NCBI GenBank assembly: GCA_021604645.1
Contig: BQJJ01000009.1
Coordinates: 122,037-186,036, forward strand
Source: Methyloligella sp.
GTDB lineage: Bacteria > Pseudomonadota > Alphaproteobacteria > Rhizobiales > HXMU1428-3
Reading direction: 5' to 3'
DNA length: 64,000 nt
A program made the position numbers and the translations under genes. The notes below the pieces were generated by a model. That model was not told the DNA's origin. It did not search any database and saw only the letters and a list, made by a program, of their open reading frames with translations. Shown here in pieces: positions 9,599 to 19,673 of the stretch; the stretch's first letter is position 1, and each line of letters begins with the position of its first letter.

Positions 9599-10690
9599 AT
9601 GATAAAAAAAACATCTATAGCATTTCTGGTCATTCTAACAGCGTTCACAGGGACAACAATCAGAGAGGCAGCGTTCAGTGAGACAGCGTTCAGAGGGGCT
9701 GTTCTAACCGAATCTGGGTTGACTGAAAAAGTTCATTATCCACTTCCTTTGATTTCATCCATTATCAGGTTTTTTTTAAGCCCTCAAATAGCACATGCAA
9801 AAGAAACAATCACATGCCCCAAAACAAAAAACCAGTCTGTTAAAGTCGTTGAAGTTGCAAAAAACATCTACGTGCGTAAGGGCCTAAATGAAATTTTCAC
9901 TAAGGAGAATTTAGCAGCCATTGCAACAATAAGTTTCGTCATTGGTGAAAAGTCTGTAGCCGTTATTGATACAGGGGGAAGTTATTGCGATGGCGCTAGA
10001 CTACTTAGGGTGATTAGAAAAATAACAGACAAACCAATTAGTCATGTCATCAACACTCACACCCATCCAGATCATATTTTTGGGAACGCAGCGTTTGAAA
10101 AAGAAGGTGCTGTTTTTGTCGGGCATAAAAATTTAAAAAGGGCCATGGTAGATAGAGGAAAAATCTACCTGGAAAACCTAACGCGTATTATGGGAAAAGA
10201 TCAATTGGTCGGAACCAAAGTTATTCCTCCAAGCCTTCTTATAAGCAAAACAAAAACCATTGACTTAGGAAACAAGAAACTTGAACTTCGAGCTTTCGGC
10301 ACCGCCCATACAGATCATGATTTAACTGTTTTCGACCCTGAATTAAAAATAATTTGGACGGGAGATCTATTGTTTCACGAACATACGCCAGTGGTCGATG
10401 GAAGCTTGTTAGGTTGGCTTAAGGAAATGAAAGAGCTCTCAAAAATTCCAGCAAAATTTGTCATCCCAGGGCACGGCGGCCCTTTATTAAAATGGCCCAA
10501 AGCATTGAAGCCACAACAGGATTATTTGGAAAAACTAACCGCAGATTTACGCAAAATAATTGAAGAGGGCGGCACGATGCTTGAGGCTCAAAAAAGGGCT
10601 GCAGTGTCAGAAAGAAAGAAATGGAAATTGTTCGAGGAATTCAATGCAAGAAATGCATCAACATCTTTTGCAGAACTTGAATGGGAATAG
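9599..10690 (+). CDS. Quinoprotein relay system zinc metallohydrolase (SoxH-like MBL fold)
   Basis: 363 residues. A long N-terminus with hydrophobic segments suggests export to the periplasm. The metallo-beta-lactamase fold is shown by NTHTHPDHIFGN (about 149-160, zinc motif HxHxDH), TAHTDHDLTVF (about 237-247), WTGDLLF and PGHGGP (about 295-300). Its SoxH-type sequence and position between the CXXCW protein and a SoxYZ-like carrier match the quinoprotein relay metallohydrolase families. Substrate is unknown for the family. GAGGTG precedes the ATG. It is divergent from the CXXCW gene across 222 bases. Confidence 0.85.
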   Translation: MIKKTSIAFLVILTAFTGTTIREAAFSETAFRGAVLTESGLTEKVHYPLPLISSIIRFFLSPQIAHAKETITCPKTKNQSVKVVEVAKNIYVRKGLNEIFTKENLAAIATISFVIGEKSVAVIDTGGSYCDGARLLRVIRKITDKPISHVINTHTHPDHIFGNAAFEKEGAVFVGHKNLKRAMVDRGKIYLENLTRIMGKDQLVGTKVIPPSLLISKTKTIDLGNKKLELRAFGTAHTDHDLTVFDPELKIIWTGDLLFHEHTPVVDGSLLGWLKEMKELSKIPAKFVIPGHGGPLLKWPKALKPQQDYLEKLTADLRKIIEEGGTMLEAQKRAAVSERKKWKLFEEFNARNASTSFAELEWE

Positions 10691-11009
10691 TTTATAAAAC
10701 CAATGAATTAAGAGATGATAGGCTGCCTGCATGAGTTGATTTGCATGCCAAAACTTCTTTATATGCCTCAAAGTTGATATACTGACCATTAGGTAGAATG
10801 GCGGCCTGTGGATCTGGATCATCTAATCTGGATTGTGCAAGTACAATAATACAAAGTTTTCAGGCATTTAATTATGCAATGCACTCCGTTAGTAACAGCC
10901 AAAATTGGCAAAAATTTCTCCTGTAAAACAGGTGAATGATAAATTTGAACTTCGTTAAAAAAAACTGACAAAAAAACACAATCGAAGTGAAACAAAAGCG
11001 AGACAAAAA
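10691..11009. other. Intergenic region between metallohydrolase and SoxYZ-like genes
   Basis: Apart from the possible remnant on the minus strand I see no gene. A small inverted repeat TCTCCTGTAAAACAGGTGA near 10917 lies upstream of the SoxYZ-like gene. Confidence 0.4.
10692..10856 (-). pseudogene. Possible C-terminal remnant of an unknown gene
   Basis: On the minus strand an open frame of about 50 codons without a convincing start ends at TAA 10694-10692. Its translation includes DDPDPQAAILPNGQYINFEA and then YKEVLACKSTHAG, which looks like real protein sequence and not random codons. No family is recognised. It could be the tail of a decayed gene or simply a chance frame. Confidence 0.25.
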
Positions 11010-11930
11010 ATGAAAAAGCTTGGTTTAATTGTATCTCTAATCACATTGCTAACCCTGAATATCTCTTTACTAAGTGATTTGAAAGCAGAAAGTAAGCTGA
11101 CTGAAGTCGCAGCAAAAACGGTGACTGAAACAAATATCAATCAGGAAATCTGGGCAGATCTAAAGTCAGATTTATACGACGACAAGAAAATAAACAACGC
11201 ACCTAATTGGCTTGTGATGGAAGCACCTTACAGAGCACATGATGCTGCATTGGTGCCAATTACGATCAAAGCCAATCTGCCAAAGTCAGAAGGAGACACT
11301 GAAAAGAAGCCATACTTAAAAGCGCTGACTTTAGTGATCGATAATAACCCTGTGCCGATAGCTGCCAAAATACAGCTTTCTCCAAAACTCGGCCCTCTTC
11401 ATATGGAAACAAGAATTCGAGTTAATCAATATAGCCATGTCCGTGCCATCGTTGAAACCAATGACGGTGAACTCTTCATGGTGGCAAAATATGTAAAAGC
11501 CGCCGGAGGATGCTCAGCTCCAGCAATGAAAGACATTGACGCAAAAATGGCATCGATAGGAAAAATGAAAATGCGTCAGTTCACGCCAAAGCCAGGCACT
11601 GAACTTGTTAGCAAAGATCAAAGTTCGAAAAGTGGCACTCGTGAAATTCAACTTATGGTCCGTCATCCAAATTATTCTGGTATGCAACTAAACCAAGTAA
11701 CTGGTTACTACATTCCAGCACACTTTGTAAATGACATGGAAGTTAAACTTGATGAGGCACCGCTCATTAAACTGGAAGGAGCCATCTCATTGAGTGAAGA
11801 CCCAATGATCAGGTTTCGCTTTCAAACAGACAAAGAGCAACCTAAATTAGAATTTTTGGTAAAAGACACGAAAGATCAGACGTTTAAGAAGCAATGGCAA
11901 TTAAAGTCATTAATGAAGGCTGGCTCTTAA
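11010..11930 (+). CDS. Quinoprotein dehydrogenase-associated SoxYZ-like carrier
   Basis: 306 residues with a signal peptide (MKKLGLIVSLITLLTLNISL, cleavage near residue 26). The first part is SoxY-like and ends in the cysteine motif GGCSAP at about 165-170, equivalent to the swinging-arm GGCGG of SoxY. The second part (about 195-300, MVRHPNYSGMQLNQVT...IPAHFVNDMEVKLD) is SoxZ-like. This fused carrier is the third member of the PQQ relay set. It is periplasmic and presumably carries a thiol-bound intermediate or relays electrons through its cysteine. No PQQ dehydrogenase gene is in the window. Confidence 0.9.
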   Translation: MKKLGLIVSLITLLTLNISLLSDLKAESKLTEVAAKTVTETNINQEIWADLKSDLYDDKKINNAPNWLVMEAPYRAHDAALVPITIKANLPKSEGDTEKKPYLKALTLVIDNNPVPIAAKIQLSPKLGPLHMETRIRVNQYSHVRAIVETNDGELFMVAKYVKAAGGCSAPAMKDIDAKMASIGKMKMRQFTPKPGTELVSKDQSSKSGTREIQLMVRHPNYSGMQLNQVTGYYIPAHFVNDMEVKLDEAPLIKLEGAISLSEDPMIRFRFQTDKEQPKLEFLVKDTKDQTFKKQWQLKSLMKAGS

Positions 11931-11979
11931 ATCTAAAATAAATTACCTGTTAGCTTACATCAAACAATAAGTGTAAGTC

Positions 11980-14100
11980 TTAAGCCACGCGCGAACTAAT
12001 GAGTGCGGGGTTAACCTTAGGCTTTTCTTGGTTAGCTTCAGCAGACTGTTTGTCTATAATTTCACTAAGAGGAACCGGTCTACCGAAAAGATATCCTTGA
12101 CCAAAGTGACAACCGGCCGCTTGTATGAGGAGTAGCTGCTCATTTGTCTCAATGCCTTCAGCCGTAATCATTATATCAAGTGCTCGGCCGAGACCAATAA
12201 TGGTTGTAATAATAGCTCGGGCACGTTCATCATCTTGAATAGAGGCCACAAAAGAGCGATCAATTTTAATTTTATCGAATTCAAATTCTGATATGTAGCT
12301 AAGACTTGAATAACCGGTGCCAAAGTCATCCATGGCGATGTTCACACCAAGTTTTTTCAAATCTTCAAGCATCACCAATGCCGCATCCGTGTCGGACATC
12401 AGGGTGGATTCTGTAATTTCAATTTCTAACCGCTCTGCAGCAAGGCCGGTGTCGGAAAGAGCTTTCGCTACCATACTAGGTACGTCTTGATGTTCAAACT
12501 GAACGGTAGAAAGGTTAACCGCTACTTTCTCATTATTCTCCCATGTCAAAGCTTCTTTACAAGCTCTTCGCAATACATACTCACCCACTTCAACAATCAT
12601 CTTTGTCTCTTCAAGTATAGGGATAAAGTCAGCAGGAGAGACCATTCCTTTTGTCGGATGGTTCCAGCGCAACAAAGCTTCGTAACCAATGATTTTCGCG
12701 TCACTCAGTTCTACTTGAGGCTGATAATAAAGTTCGAATTCTTCTTCCTTAAGGGCTTTGAGAAGGCTTTTCTCAAGTTCTCTTCGGCGCTGTAAGGCTT
12801 GGTCCATCGTCGGCTCAAAAAAGCGGAAGCTATTTCCACCATCTTCTTTAGCACGGTATAAAGCAAGCTTTGCATTTTTTAAAATTGTTTCAGCTTTTTG
12901 ATCCTTGTTCTGACCAAATGCAATGCCGATACTACCTGTACAAGTGATATCTTCTTGTTTGTGAGGGAATGGCTGAGCAATTTGCTTGAGGAATTGTTTA
13001 GCCAACTCAGAAGCTTCTTCTGGGGTGGAAATTTCCGGCAATATAACAGCAAACTCATCTCCAGACATACGAGATAAAGTGGCGCTTTTGGGTTTGAATT
13101 CTTGCAAGCGTTCAGCAAGTGAAATCAGGTATTGGTCTCCAGCTTCATGACCAATAATTTCATTTATCTGATTAAAATCATCAATATCAATAGAAAAAAC
13201 AGCAATGTTTTTTTCCTCTGATTCAGGTTTTATATCGATGGTATGCTTTAAAATGTTATTAAATGTAAGTCGGTTTGGAAGCTCCGTGAGGTGATCATTC
13301 AATGCAAGAAAGCTAATTTTTTCCTGAGCTTGTATTTTCTCTCTAAATCGTAACCATCCTAAATACATAACAAGAAGGATTACAGGCAAGCCAGCGAAAG
13401 TGGTAAAATAAACAGCACTAGAAACGGCGTTCGCAACCTTAGCTCCAGCCGATGTCTGTTGAGCTTCAAGTAAAACAACGCCAAGAACTTTTCCATCTCT
13501 TTTTAGAGGAATAAAGTGCTGAGTATGAGTGCTTTGATTATTTTCTCTAAAAGCATAAAGACTCTTGCCGTTTTTAAAAACACTTTGAACTGAAGACACA
13601 AATCGATATGAATTTGTAAATTTCTTTAAATCTGATCCCGCTCTAAACTTTTTCTGAGGCAGATAGACAGTTCCACTTGGAAGATAAACGGCAAAGCTTT
13701 CAAGAGCATTTAAGTGATTATGGTCATTGATGTGTTCATCAAAAAATTGTTTTAATTTCGGCGCACCAAGTAAGGGCTTGGCAGTGAATTGCTGTAAGGT
13801 CTTTGGTGGTATATTGCTGTTACTTTTTGAGTAACTATTGGATGTCTTATTATGAAATTTTGTTTCTTTCTTAAAAAAAGAACGCGTTTTTCTGGCAGAA
13901 TTGTCTAAAATATCGCCAGGAAAAAATTCGCCACGTATTTTACCTGCTACATTTGTAGATAATGTATGGGCATCTTGAATAATAAGACGATCCACAAACA
14001 TATAATGTATGGATGTAATCGTGAACAAAGTTAATAGGAACACAGAGACAATGACAGCCACCGTGATCTTGTCCAATTGTTGAGTAAATGTTTTTAACAT
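11980..14100 (-). CDS. Membrane-bound GGDEF-EAL cyclic-di-GMP enzyme
   Basis: 706 residues. A transmembrane helix at 13-33, a periplasmic sensor region of about 190 residues, and a second helix near 233-250 (FTTFAGLPVILLVMYLGW). The GGDEF domain (about 270-430) has SGDEF in place of GGDEF, a variant seen in active cyclases. The EAL domain (about 450-690) keeps YEALLRW, IEITES, MDDFGTGYSS, IKIDRSFV and TAEGIET, so phosphodiesterase activity is likely. It makes or degrades c-di-GMP in response to an unknown periplasmic signal. It is monocistronic and convergent with the SoxYZ-like gene. Confidence 0.92.
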   Translation of the reverse strand: MLKTFTQQLDKITVAVIVSVFLLTLFTITSIHYMFVDRLIIQDAHTLSTNVAGKIRGEFFPGDILDNSARKTRSFFKKETKFHNKTSNSYSKSNSNIPPKTLQQFTAKPLLGAPKLKQFFDEHINDHNHLNALESFAVYLPSGTVYLPQKKFRAGSDLKKFTNSYRFVSSVQSVFKNGKSLYAFRENNQSTHTQHFIPLKRDGKVLGVVLLEAQQTSAGAKVANAVSSAVYFTTFAGLPVILLVMYLGWLRFREKIQAQEKISFLALNDHLTELPNRLTFNNILKHTIDIKPESEEKNIAVFSIDIDDFNQINEIIGHEAGDQYLISLAERLQEFKPKSATLSRMSGDEFAVILPEISTPEEASELAKQFLKQIAQPFPHKQEDITCTGSIGIAFGQNKDQKAETILKNAKLALYRAKEDGGNSFRFFEPTMDQALQRRRELEKSLLKALKEEEFELYYQPQVELSDAKIIGYEALLRWNHPTKGMVSPADFIPILEETKMIVEVGEYVLRRACKEALTWENNEKVAVNLSTVQFEHQDVPSMVAKALSDTGLAAERLEIEITESTLMSDTDAALVMLEDLKKLGVNIAMDDFGTGYSSLSYISEFEFDKIKIDRSFVASIQDDERARAIITTIIGLGRALDIMITAEGIETNEQLLLIQAAGCHFGQGYLFGRPVPLSEIIDKQSAEANQEKPKVNPALISSRVA

Positions 14101-14433
14101 TTTTGATAATCGCTCAAATAATAATCACCACCCAATTCTTCGGGCAATATCTGTTGTACAACAAGGGGATTAACAAATTGGTACTGGTGAGTGTTTCGAT
14201 TGATTATGGTTAATGTTTCACTAATCAAAGTCAGCTTAATGTCTGTCTAATCACATCAGACAAATTGAGAAAAAAATCAAAGAAAACAAAGTTTTCCATA
14301 GGCTTTCCACAATTATAGAGGCTTAATAGAGATAGAGTGGGCTTTCAATTGGAGAGATTTATAATAAAACTGAGCCTTGCTGAAACAAAGTAAGAAATTA
14401 AAAATTCATACAAATAAATGGAGTTAATTAAAA
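14101..14433. other. Divergent promoter region between the GGDEF-EAL gene and dnaG
   Basis: A 12-bp palindrome TGTTGTACAACA lies at 14152-14163. No reading frame or RNA gene is seen. An ATGGAG ribosome site (14418-14423) serves the dnaG TTG start. Confidence 0.4.
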
Positions 14434-16317
14434 TTGCGTTTTCCTCCGCATTTTCTAGACGAAATAAGAGCCAGACTTAGCGTAAGCCAGGTGGTCTCTC
14501 GCTCGGTTAAATTGCGGCGGCAAGGACGAGAATTCACTGGGCTATCTCCATTTAAACAAGAAAAAACTCCCTCATTCACCGTAAATGACCAAAAAGGCTT
14601 CTATCATTGTTTTGCAACCGGTGAGCATGGAGACATCTTCACCTTTTTAATCAAGACACAAGGACTAAGCTTCCCAGAAGCTGTTGAACAACTGGCAAAT
14701 GAAGCAGGTGTTCCAATGCCTGTTTCATCCCCCGAAGCCATTGTAAAAGCAGAGCAAAATGACAGATTAAGAGAGTTAACAGAGCTGGCTGCAAAATTTT
14801 ATCAAGATGCTCTTAATGCTCCCATAGCAGACAAGGCCAGAAATTACCTTATAGATCGAGGGTTAAGCAGAGAGCAGGTCACAAAATTTCGGTTAGGTTA
14901 TGCGCCAAATTCTCGAAATGCCTTAAAACAACATCTTGAGAAGGCTGGTTTTAGTGAAAAAGAGATTGTTCTCTCTGGTATGGCCATTGGGGGAAATGAT
15001 ATCCCAGTCCCTTATGATCGTTTCCGTGACCGGATTATGTTTCCAATAGCTGACTTGAAACAAAGGGTAATTGCCTTTGGCGGGCGGGCTCTAGATCCAG
15101 ATCAGCCAGCAAAATATCTAAATTCTCCCGAAACACCGTTATTTCATAAAGGTCATCAGGTTTATAACGGTGCTTTGGCCAGAAAATCAGCCTATGATTT
15201 AAAGTCAGTTATCGTCACAGAAGGCTATATGGATGTAATCGCTATGGACAGCGCTGGGTTTGAAAACACAGTCGCCCCTTTAGGGACTGCTCTGACGATT
15301 GAGCAAATTCAACTCTTATGGCGCATGGCTTCAGAGCCTATTTTATGTTTCGATGGTGACCAGGCAGGCAAAAAAGCAGCATTTCGCGCTGTGGAAACCG
15401 TATTACCACACTTAAAACCGGGGTTTTCATTAAAATTTGCATTTTTACCTGATGGCCAAGATCCAGACGATTACATAAAAGATCATGGCGCAGCTGAAAT
15501 GAAAAACATTCTGGATGCATCCAAACCTTTGTCAGAAGTTCTATGGCAAAAAGAATTTACAGCTGATGAATGGGAGACACCTGAGCGAAGAGCGGCATTA
15601 GAGCAAAATTTAATCTCGCTGATTAATGGTGTTGAAGACCAAACAGTGAAAACACACTATTTAAGGGAGATAAAATCTCGTCTCTGGCGTGCATTTCAAA
15701 AAAGCGGCAAAAATTTAGAAAAAAGCAATTCAAACTGGCAAAAAGGCGGAAAATCCTCTGCTAAGTCGTATTCCGGGAAATATGGCGCTAATTCTCGTCA
15801 ACCAGCCACGAATTCACTTCTATCGAGCCCATTAATGAAAGGGCCAGAAAAGCAAAACCTATCCCATGAAGCGGAAATAATAGATTTAATCATCACTCAT
15901 CCATGGCTACTTGATACTGAAGATGAGCTGTTCTCCAGCTTTAAATTTACAACAGAAGACGCAAAAAAATTAAGAGATGCTTTGCTAGAAGCCCAATTCG
16001 TACAAAATCCACAGAATTCTCTTGACAGCGCGGCCGTTCAGTCCCATTTAGAAAAGTTAGAACTACACTCACTGGCCGCCCAGATGCAACGCAAAGTAAC
16101 CCAAACCGGGGCTAAATCTGCCGAACCAAATGCGAACTCAAATGAAGTTCTCAGAAAATGGCATGAACTAATGGTGCTACATCATAAGGCTGAGGAGCTA
16201 GAACGGGAGCTTGATGCCGCTGAACGCGCATACAGGGAAGAGGATAATCAACTAAATTTTGATCGTTTAGAATCTCTTAGAAAAGCTTTAACGCAAAGCA
16301 TGAATGAGGTTCTTTAG
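14434..16317 (+). CDS. dnaG: DNA primase DnaG
   Basis: Synthesises RNA primers at the replication fork with DnaB. 627 residues from a TTG start supported by ATGGAG ten bases upstream. The N-terminal CHC2-type domain is recognisable (EKTPSFTVND then GFYHCF), but the zinc ligands are largely lost: the usual CPFH is SPFK and the second CxxC is CFAT. The TOPRIM domain follows (VIVTEGYMDVIAM at about 257, then FDGDQAGKKAA), then helicase-interaction sequences. Loss of zinc ligands is, to my knowledge, shared by some Hyphomicrobiales primases. It stands directly upstream of rpoD, a common macromolecular-synthesis arrangement. Confidence 0.95.
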   Translation: MRFPPHFLDEIRARLSVSQVVSRSVKLRRQGREFTGLSPFKQEKTPSFTVNDQKGFYHCFATGEHGDIFTFLIKTQGLSFPEAVEQLANEAGVPMPVSSPEAIVKAEQNDRLRELTELAAKFYQDALNAPIADKARNYLIDRGLSREQVTKFRLGYAPNSRNALKQHLEKAGFSEKEIVLSGMAIGGNDIPVPYDRFRDRIMFPIADLKQRVIAFGGRALDPDQPAKYLNSPETPLFHKGHQVYNGALARKSAYDLKSVIVTEGYMDVIAMDSAGFENTVAPLGTALTIEQIQLLWRMASEPILCFDGDQAGKKAAFRAVETVLPHLKPGFSLKFAFLPDGQDPDDYIKDHGAAEMKNILDASKPLSEVLWQKEFTADEWETPERRAALEQNLISLINGVEDQTVKTHYLREIKSRLWRAFQKSGKNLEKSNSNWQKGGKSSAKSYSGKYGANSRQPATNSLLSSPLMKGPEKQNLSHEAEIIDLIITHPWLLDTEDELFSSFKFTTEDAKKLRDALLEAQFVQNPQNSLDSAAVQSHLEKLELHSLAAQMQRKVTQTGAKSAEPNANSNEVLRKWHELMVLHHKAEELERELDAAERAYREEDNQLNFDRLESLRKALTQSMNEVL

Positions 16318-16773
16318 CTAAGTTTTGAGCGATTTTTGCAGTTTTTTAGGTAAATAATTTATCAAAAGGGCTCGTTCGTTAATCTTTTCTAGCCGAATCA
16401 CGCTTAAAATTATCTATTAGTTTGGGGAGTAAAGCCTTAAATTACTTGGATAAATAGGAGTTTTAGGCAAATTGAGGCTACCAAAGCCTCAAAACGAACT
16501 TAAGCAATAGAGAAGATGCTTAAATGAAACTTTTTAAAGTTCAGTTGAAATTACCTTAAGGGCGCACCAGATATATATAACGGCAAAGTTTTAACGTCAA
16601 AACGACAACTCAGGCTTCAATTTTGAGCAGAGTTTCAGGCTCAAGTTCAGCTTAGCCTTTTATATTGCCAGCTTTTCTAATGAAAAAACGAAAAGCAGCA
16701 ATTAAAAAGATTAGATTGCAACAGACCGCATTAAGTTAACGATGTGGCATCAATTGTGTTTCGGAGCACATAT
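16318..16773. other. Intergenic region between dnaG and rpoD
   Basis: 456 bases. One hairpin, TTGAGGCT/AGCCTCAA at 16472-16492, without a T-run. No gene or clear promoter could be picked out. Confidence 0.4.
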
Positions 16774-19452
16774 ATGGCGACCAGAACAACAAAAACGACC
16801 AGCAAAACAGCAGCCAAGAAAACAGTGGCCCAAAAAACAGGGGCTAAGAAGCCTGCTGCGAAAAAAACTGCAACAGCAGCAAAAGCTACTGCCAAAAAGG
16901 CGCCAGCAGCCAAAAAGACGGCTGTGAGTAAAGCAACAGCAGCTAAATCTGCAACAAAATCCAAAGCCAAGGCTGTAGCCAAGTCTGCAGCGGCAACAAA
17001 TACAATTGCAAAGAAAGCAACCGCTAAGCCTACGACTACAAAGAAAACGGTAGCCAAACCTAAAGCAGCGGCCAGTAAGACAGCAGAAAAAACCACAACA
17101 AGAAAAACGGCAACAGCGAAAACAACTTCCAAGGCAGCGACTGCTGTGAAGAAAACCCCCGCTAAAGCAACAAAAGCTAAAAGCCCGGCTTCTGCTAAAA
17201 CAGCTTCAAAAACTGTGGCAAAATCAAAGGCCACCTCAAGTCCTAAGACAACAGCAAAAAAAGCGCCTGTGGCAGCAAAAAAAGAGCCCGCTGCCAAAAA
17301 AGCAGCACCTTCAGCAAAAACGAAAACAACAGCAAAAACTACAGCTAAAACAAGAGTGACAAAACCTAAAGTGGTAAAAGCAAGCGCAACATCGACCCAA
17401 GCCGTCAAACGTTCAGAACCAAAGAAAAAACCAGCTGCCAGCAAAAAAGGCGATGATGCCAAAAGTGGTGATAGCCCAATACTGGATCTCACAGATAGCT
17501 CCGTGAAACGTATGATCAAAACCGCCAAACAGCGCGGTTATGTAACATATGATGAGCTAAATGAAGTGATGCCATCTGACGAAGTGTCCTCCGAACAAAT
17601 TGAAGACGTCATGTCAATGCTTTCTGACATGGGTATCAATGTTGTTGAAGAAGAAGAAGTTGAAGACGCAACAGAAGCAGCAACACCGGCAATAGCTGAG
17701 AACAATAAATCTGTCGTAAAAACAGGCACAGCAAAAGAGCCATCAGAGCGAACAGATGATCCCGTTCGCATGTATCTTCGTGAGATGGGCACCGTTGACC
17801 TCCTCTCCAGAGAAGGTGAAATTGCAATCGCCAAGCGTATTGAAGCTGGGCGTGAAGCAATGATCGCAGGACTTTGTGAAAGCCCACTAACCTTCCAGGC
17901 CATTATTATTTGGCATGATGAATTGATGGAAGGTAAAATTCTCCTAAGAGATATTATTGACCTTGAAGCCACATACGCAGGACCCGAAGCTAAAGCACCT
18001 GTCATAATGGGTGCAGACGGTAAACCAGTAGAAGGGCAAACAGCTGAAGGTCAAGAAGCTCCAGCAGTTGAAGGTGCGCAAGCAAGCCCGGATGCCTCGA
18101 CGAGCTCTGAAGGTCAGACCCTGGATGAAAATGGACAGCCTATAGAAAATGATGAGGACGAGGATGACGATGATCTCGAAAATTCTCTCTCTCTTGCCGC
18201 AATGGAAGCTGAGCTAAAACCAAAAGTTTTAGAAACATTTGATAATATTGCTGCCAACTATAAAAAGTTGAGAAAGCTACAAGATTCAAAAGTTGAAAAA
18301 TCTTTGGACGGTGAAAAAGTCACCAAAGCACAAACAAACAAATTCGATAAATTGAGAGAAGACATCGTCAACGACGTGAAGAGCCTCTCCTTGAATAACA
18401 ATCGGATTGAGAGCCTTGTTGAGCAACTATACGCCATTAACAAAAAGCTCATCGGTTATGAAGGCCGCTTGATGCGTCTGGGCGATAGCTATGGCATTCC
18501 GCGTATTGAATTTTTAGAAAGTGCACAAGGCCGCGAAATGGATCCAAATTGGATCGACGAAATGGCAGCGTCTAAGAAAAAAGGCTGGGCAGCTTTTGTT
18601 GAATCAGAGCGCCCAACCATCGAAGATATTCGCTCAGAAATCCAAATCCTGGCAACAGAAACAGGCTTGGATATTTCAGAATACCGCCGCATCGTTCGCC
18701 ATGTGAAAAAAGGTGAGCGTGAAGCGCGCATCGCGAAAAAAGAAATGGTTGAAGCCAACCTGCGTCTTGTGATTTCTATTGCAAAAAAATACACCAACCG
18801 CGGTCTGCAGTTCCTTGATCTTATTCAGGAAGGTAATATTGGCCTGATGAAAGCGGTTGATAAATTTGAATATCGCCGTGGTTATAAATTCTCAACTTAT
18901 GCAACATGGTGGATCAGACAGGCAATCACACGCTCAATCGCTGACCAGGCACGGACAATCCGTATCCCAGTTCATATGATTGAGACCATCAACAAAATCG
19001 TTCGCACATCTCGTCAGATGCTGCACGAAATCGGCCGCGAACCAACACCTGAAGAATTGGCCGCTAAATTAGCCATGCCTCTTGAGAAGGTACGTAAAGT
19101 CCTCAAGATCGCTAAAGAGCCAATCTCTCTGGAAACGCCAATCGGTGATGAAGAAGATAGTCATCTTGGTGATTTCATCGAAGACAAAAATGCAGTTCTG
19201 CCAATTGACGCAGCGATCCAGTCTAACTTGCGCGAAACAACAACCCGCGTGCTGGCAAGTCTAACACCGCGTGAAGAGCGCGTTCTTCGTATGCGCTTCG
19301 GCATCGGCATGAACACTGACCACACACTAGAAGAAGTTGGCCAGCAGTTCTCTGTAACAAGAGAGCGGATCAGACAGATTGAAGCGAAAGCTTTGCGGAA
19401 ACTAAAACACCCATCAAGATCTCGCAAACTACGCAGCTTCCTTGATAACTAG
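16774..19452 (+). CDS. rpoD: Primary sigma factor RpoD with long Lys/Ala-rich N-terminal extension
   Basis: Housekeeping sigma-70. 892 residues from ATG 16774, chosen because GGAG lies 7 bases upstream; an upstream GTG at 16744 lacks this. Residues 1 to about 225 are almost only Lys, Ala, Thr and Ser with AAKK-like repeats, resembling histone H1-like tails. Region 1.1 follows ([20 protein letters not shown], about 232-290), region 1.2 ([11 protein letters not shown]), an acidic non-conserved insert (about 410-480), region 2 (about 659-720) and region 4 with its helix-turn-helix ([20 protein letters not shown]) to the end. Length compares with roughly 610-680 in most relatives. The basic tail could bind DNA or RNA; this is inference. 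Confidence 0.95.
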   Translation: MATRTTKTTSKTAAKKTVAQKTGAKKPAAKKTATAAKATAKKAPAAKKTAVSKATAAKSATKSKAKAVAKSAAATNTIAKKATAKPTTTKKTVAKPKAAASKTAEKTTTRKTATAKTTSKAATAVKKTPAKATKAKSPASAKTASKTVAKSKATSSPKTTAKKAPVAAKKEPAAKKAAPSAKTKTTAKTTAKTRVTKPKVVKASATSTQAVKRSEPKKKPAASKKGDDAKSGDSPILDLTDSSVKRMIKTAKQRGYVTYDELNEVMPSDEVSSEQIEDVMSMLSDMGINVVEEEEVEDATEAATPAIAENNKSVVKTGTAKEPSERTDDPVRMYLREMGTVDLLSREGEIAIAKRIEAGREAMIAGLCESPLTFQAIIIWHDELMEGKILLRDIIDLEATYAGPEAKAPVIMGADGKPVEGQTAEGQEAPAVEGAQASPDASTSSEGQTLDENGQPIENDEDEDDDDLENSLSLAAMEAELKPKVLETFDNIAANYKKLRKLQDSKVEKSLDGEKVTKAQTNKFDKLREDIVNDVKSLSLNNNRIESLVEQLYAINKKLIGYEGRLMRLGDSYGIPRIEFLESAQGREMDPNWIDEMAASKKKGWAAFVESERPTIEDIRSEIQILATETGLDISEYRRIVRHVKKGEREARIAKKEMVEANLRLVISIAKKYTNRGLQFLDLIQEGNIGLMKAVDKFEYRRGYKFSTYATWWIRQAITRSIADQARTIRIPVHMIETINKIVRTSRQMLHEIGREPTPEELAAKLAMPLEKVRKVLKIAKEPISLETPIGDEEDSHLGDFIEDKNAVLPIDAAIQSNLRETTTRVLASLTPREERVLRMRFGIGMNTDHTLEEVGQQFSVTRERIRQIEAKALRKLKHPSRSRKLRSFLDN

Positions 19453-19480
19453 GCAGCTAGCTGCTTTTATAATAAAATAC

Positions 19481-19514
19481 AAATAGCGCTGGGGTAACCG
19501 AGCGCTATTTTTTT
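19481..19514 (+). terminator. Rho-independent terminator of rpoD
   Basis: AATAGCGCT (19482-19490) pairs perfectly with AGCGCTATT (19501-19509), followed by seven T. Confidence 0.9.
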
Positions 19515-19673
19515 GACTGCATTCACGGGAGCTGGGGCAGCTAGATGCAGTATTAATATTAACTAATAAACTCAACAAATTGTGACACCACATGTGAATA
19601 ATATTGGGGTATCAAGAAGTAGTAAGTCTCAACAGCAGTTAAAACTGTAATGTATAAAAGCTAGGTTGTTTGA

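Noticed and set aside
16731..17528. 265-codon minus-strand frame, Ala/Val-rich
   Set aside because: It is the shadow of the Lys/Ala-rich rpoD extension on the opposite strand.
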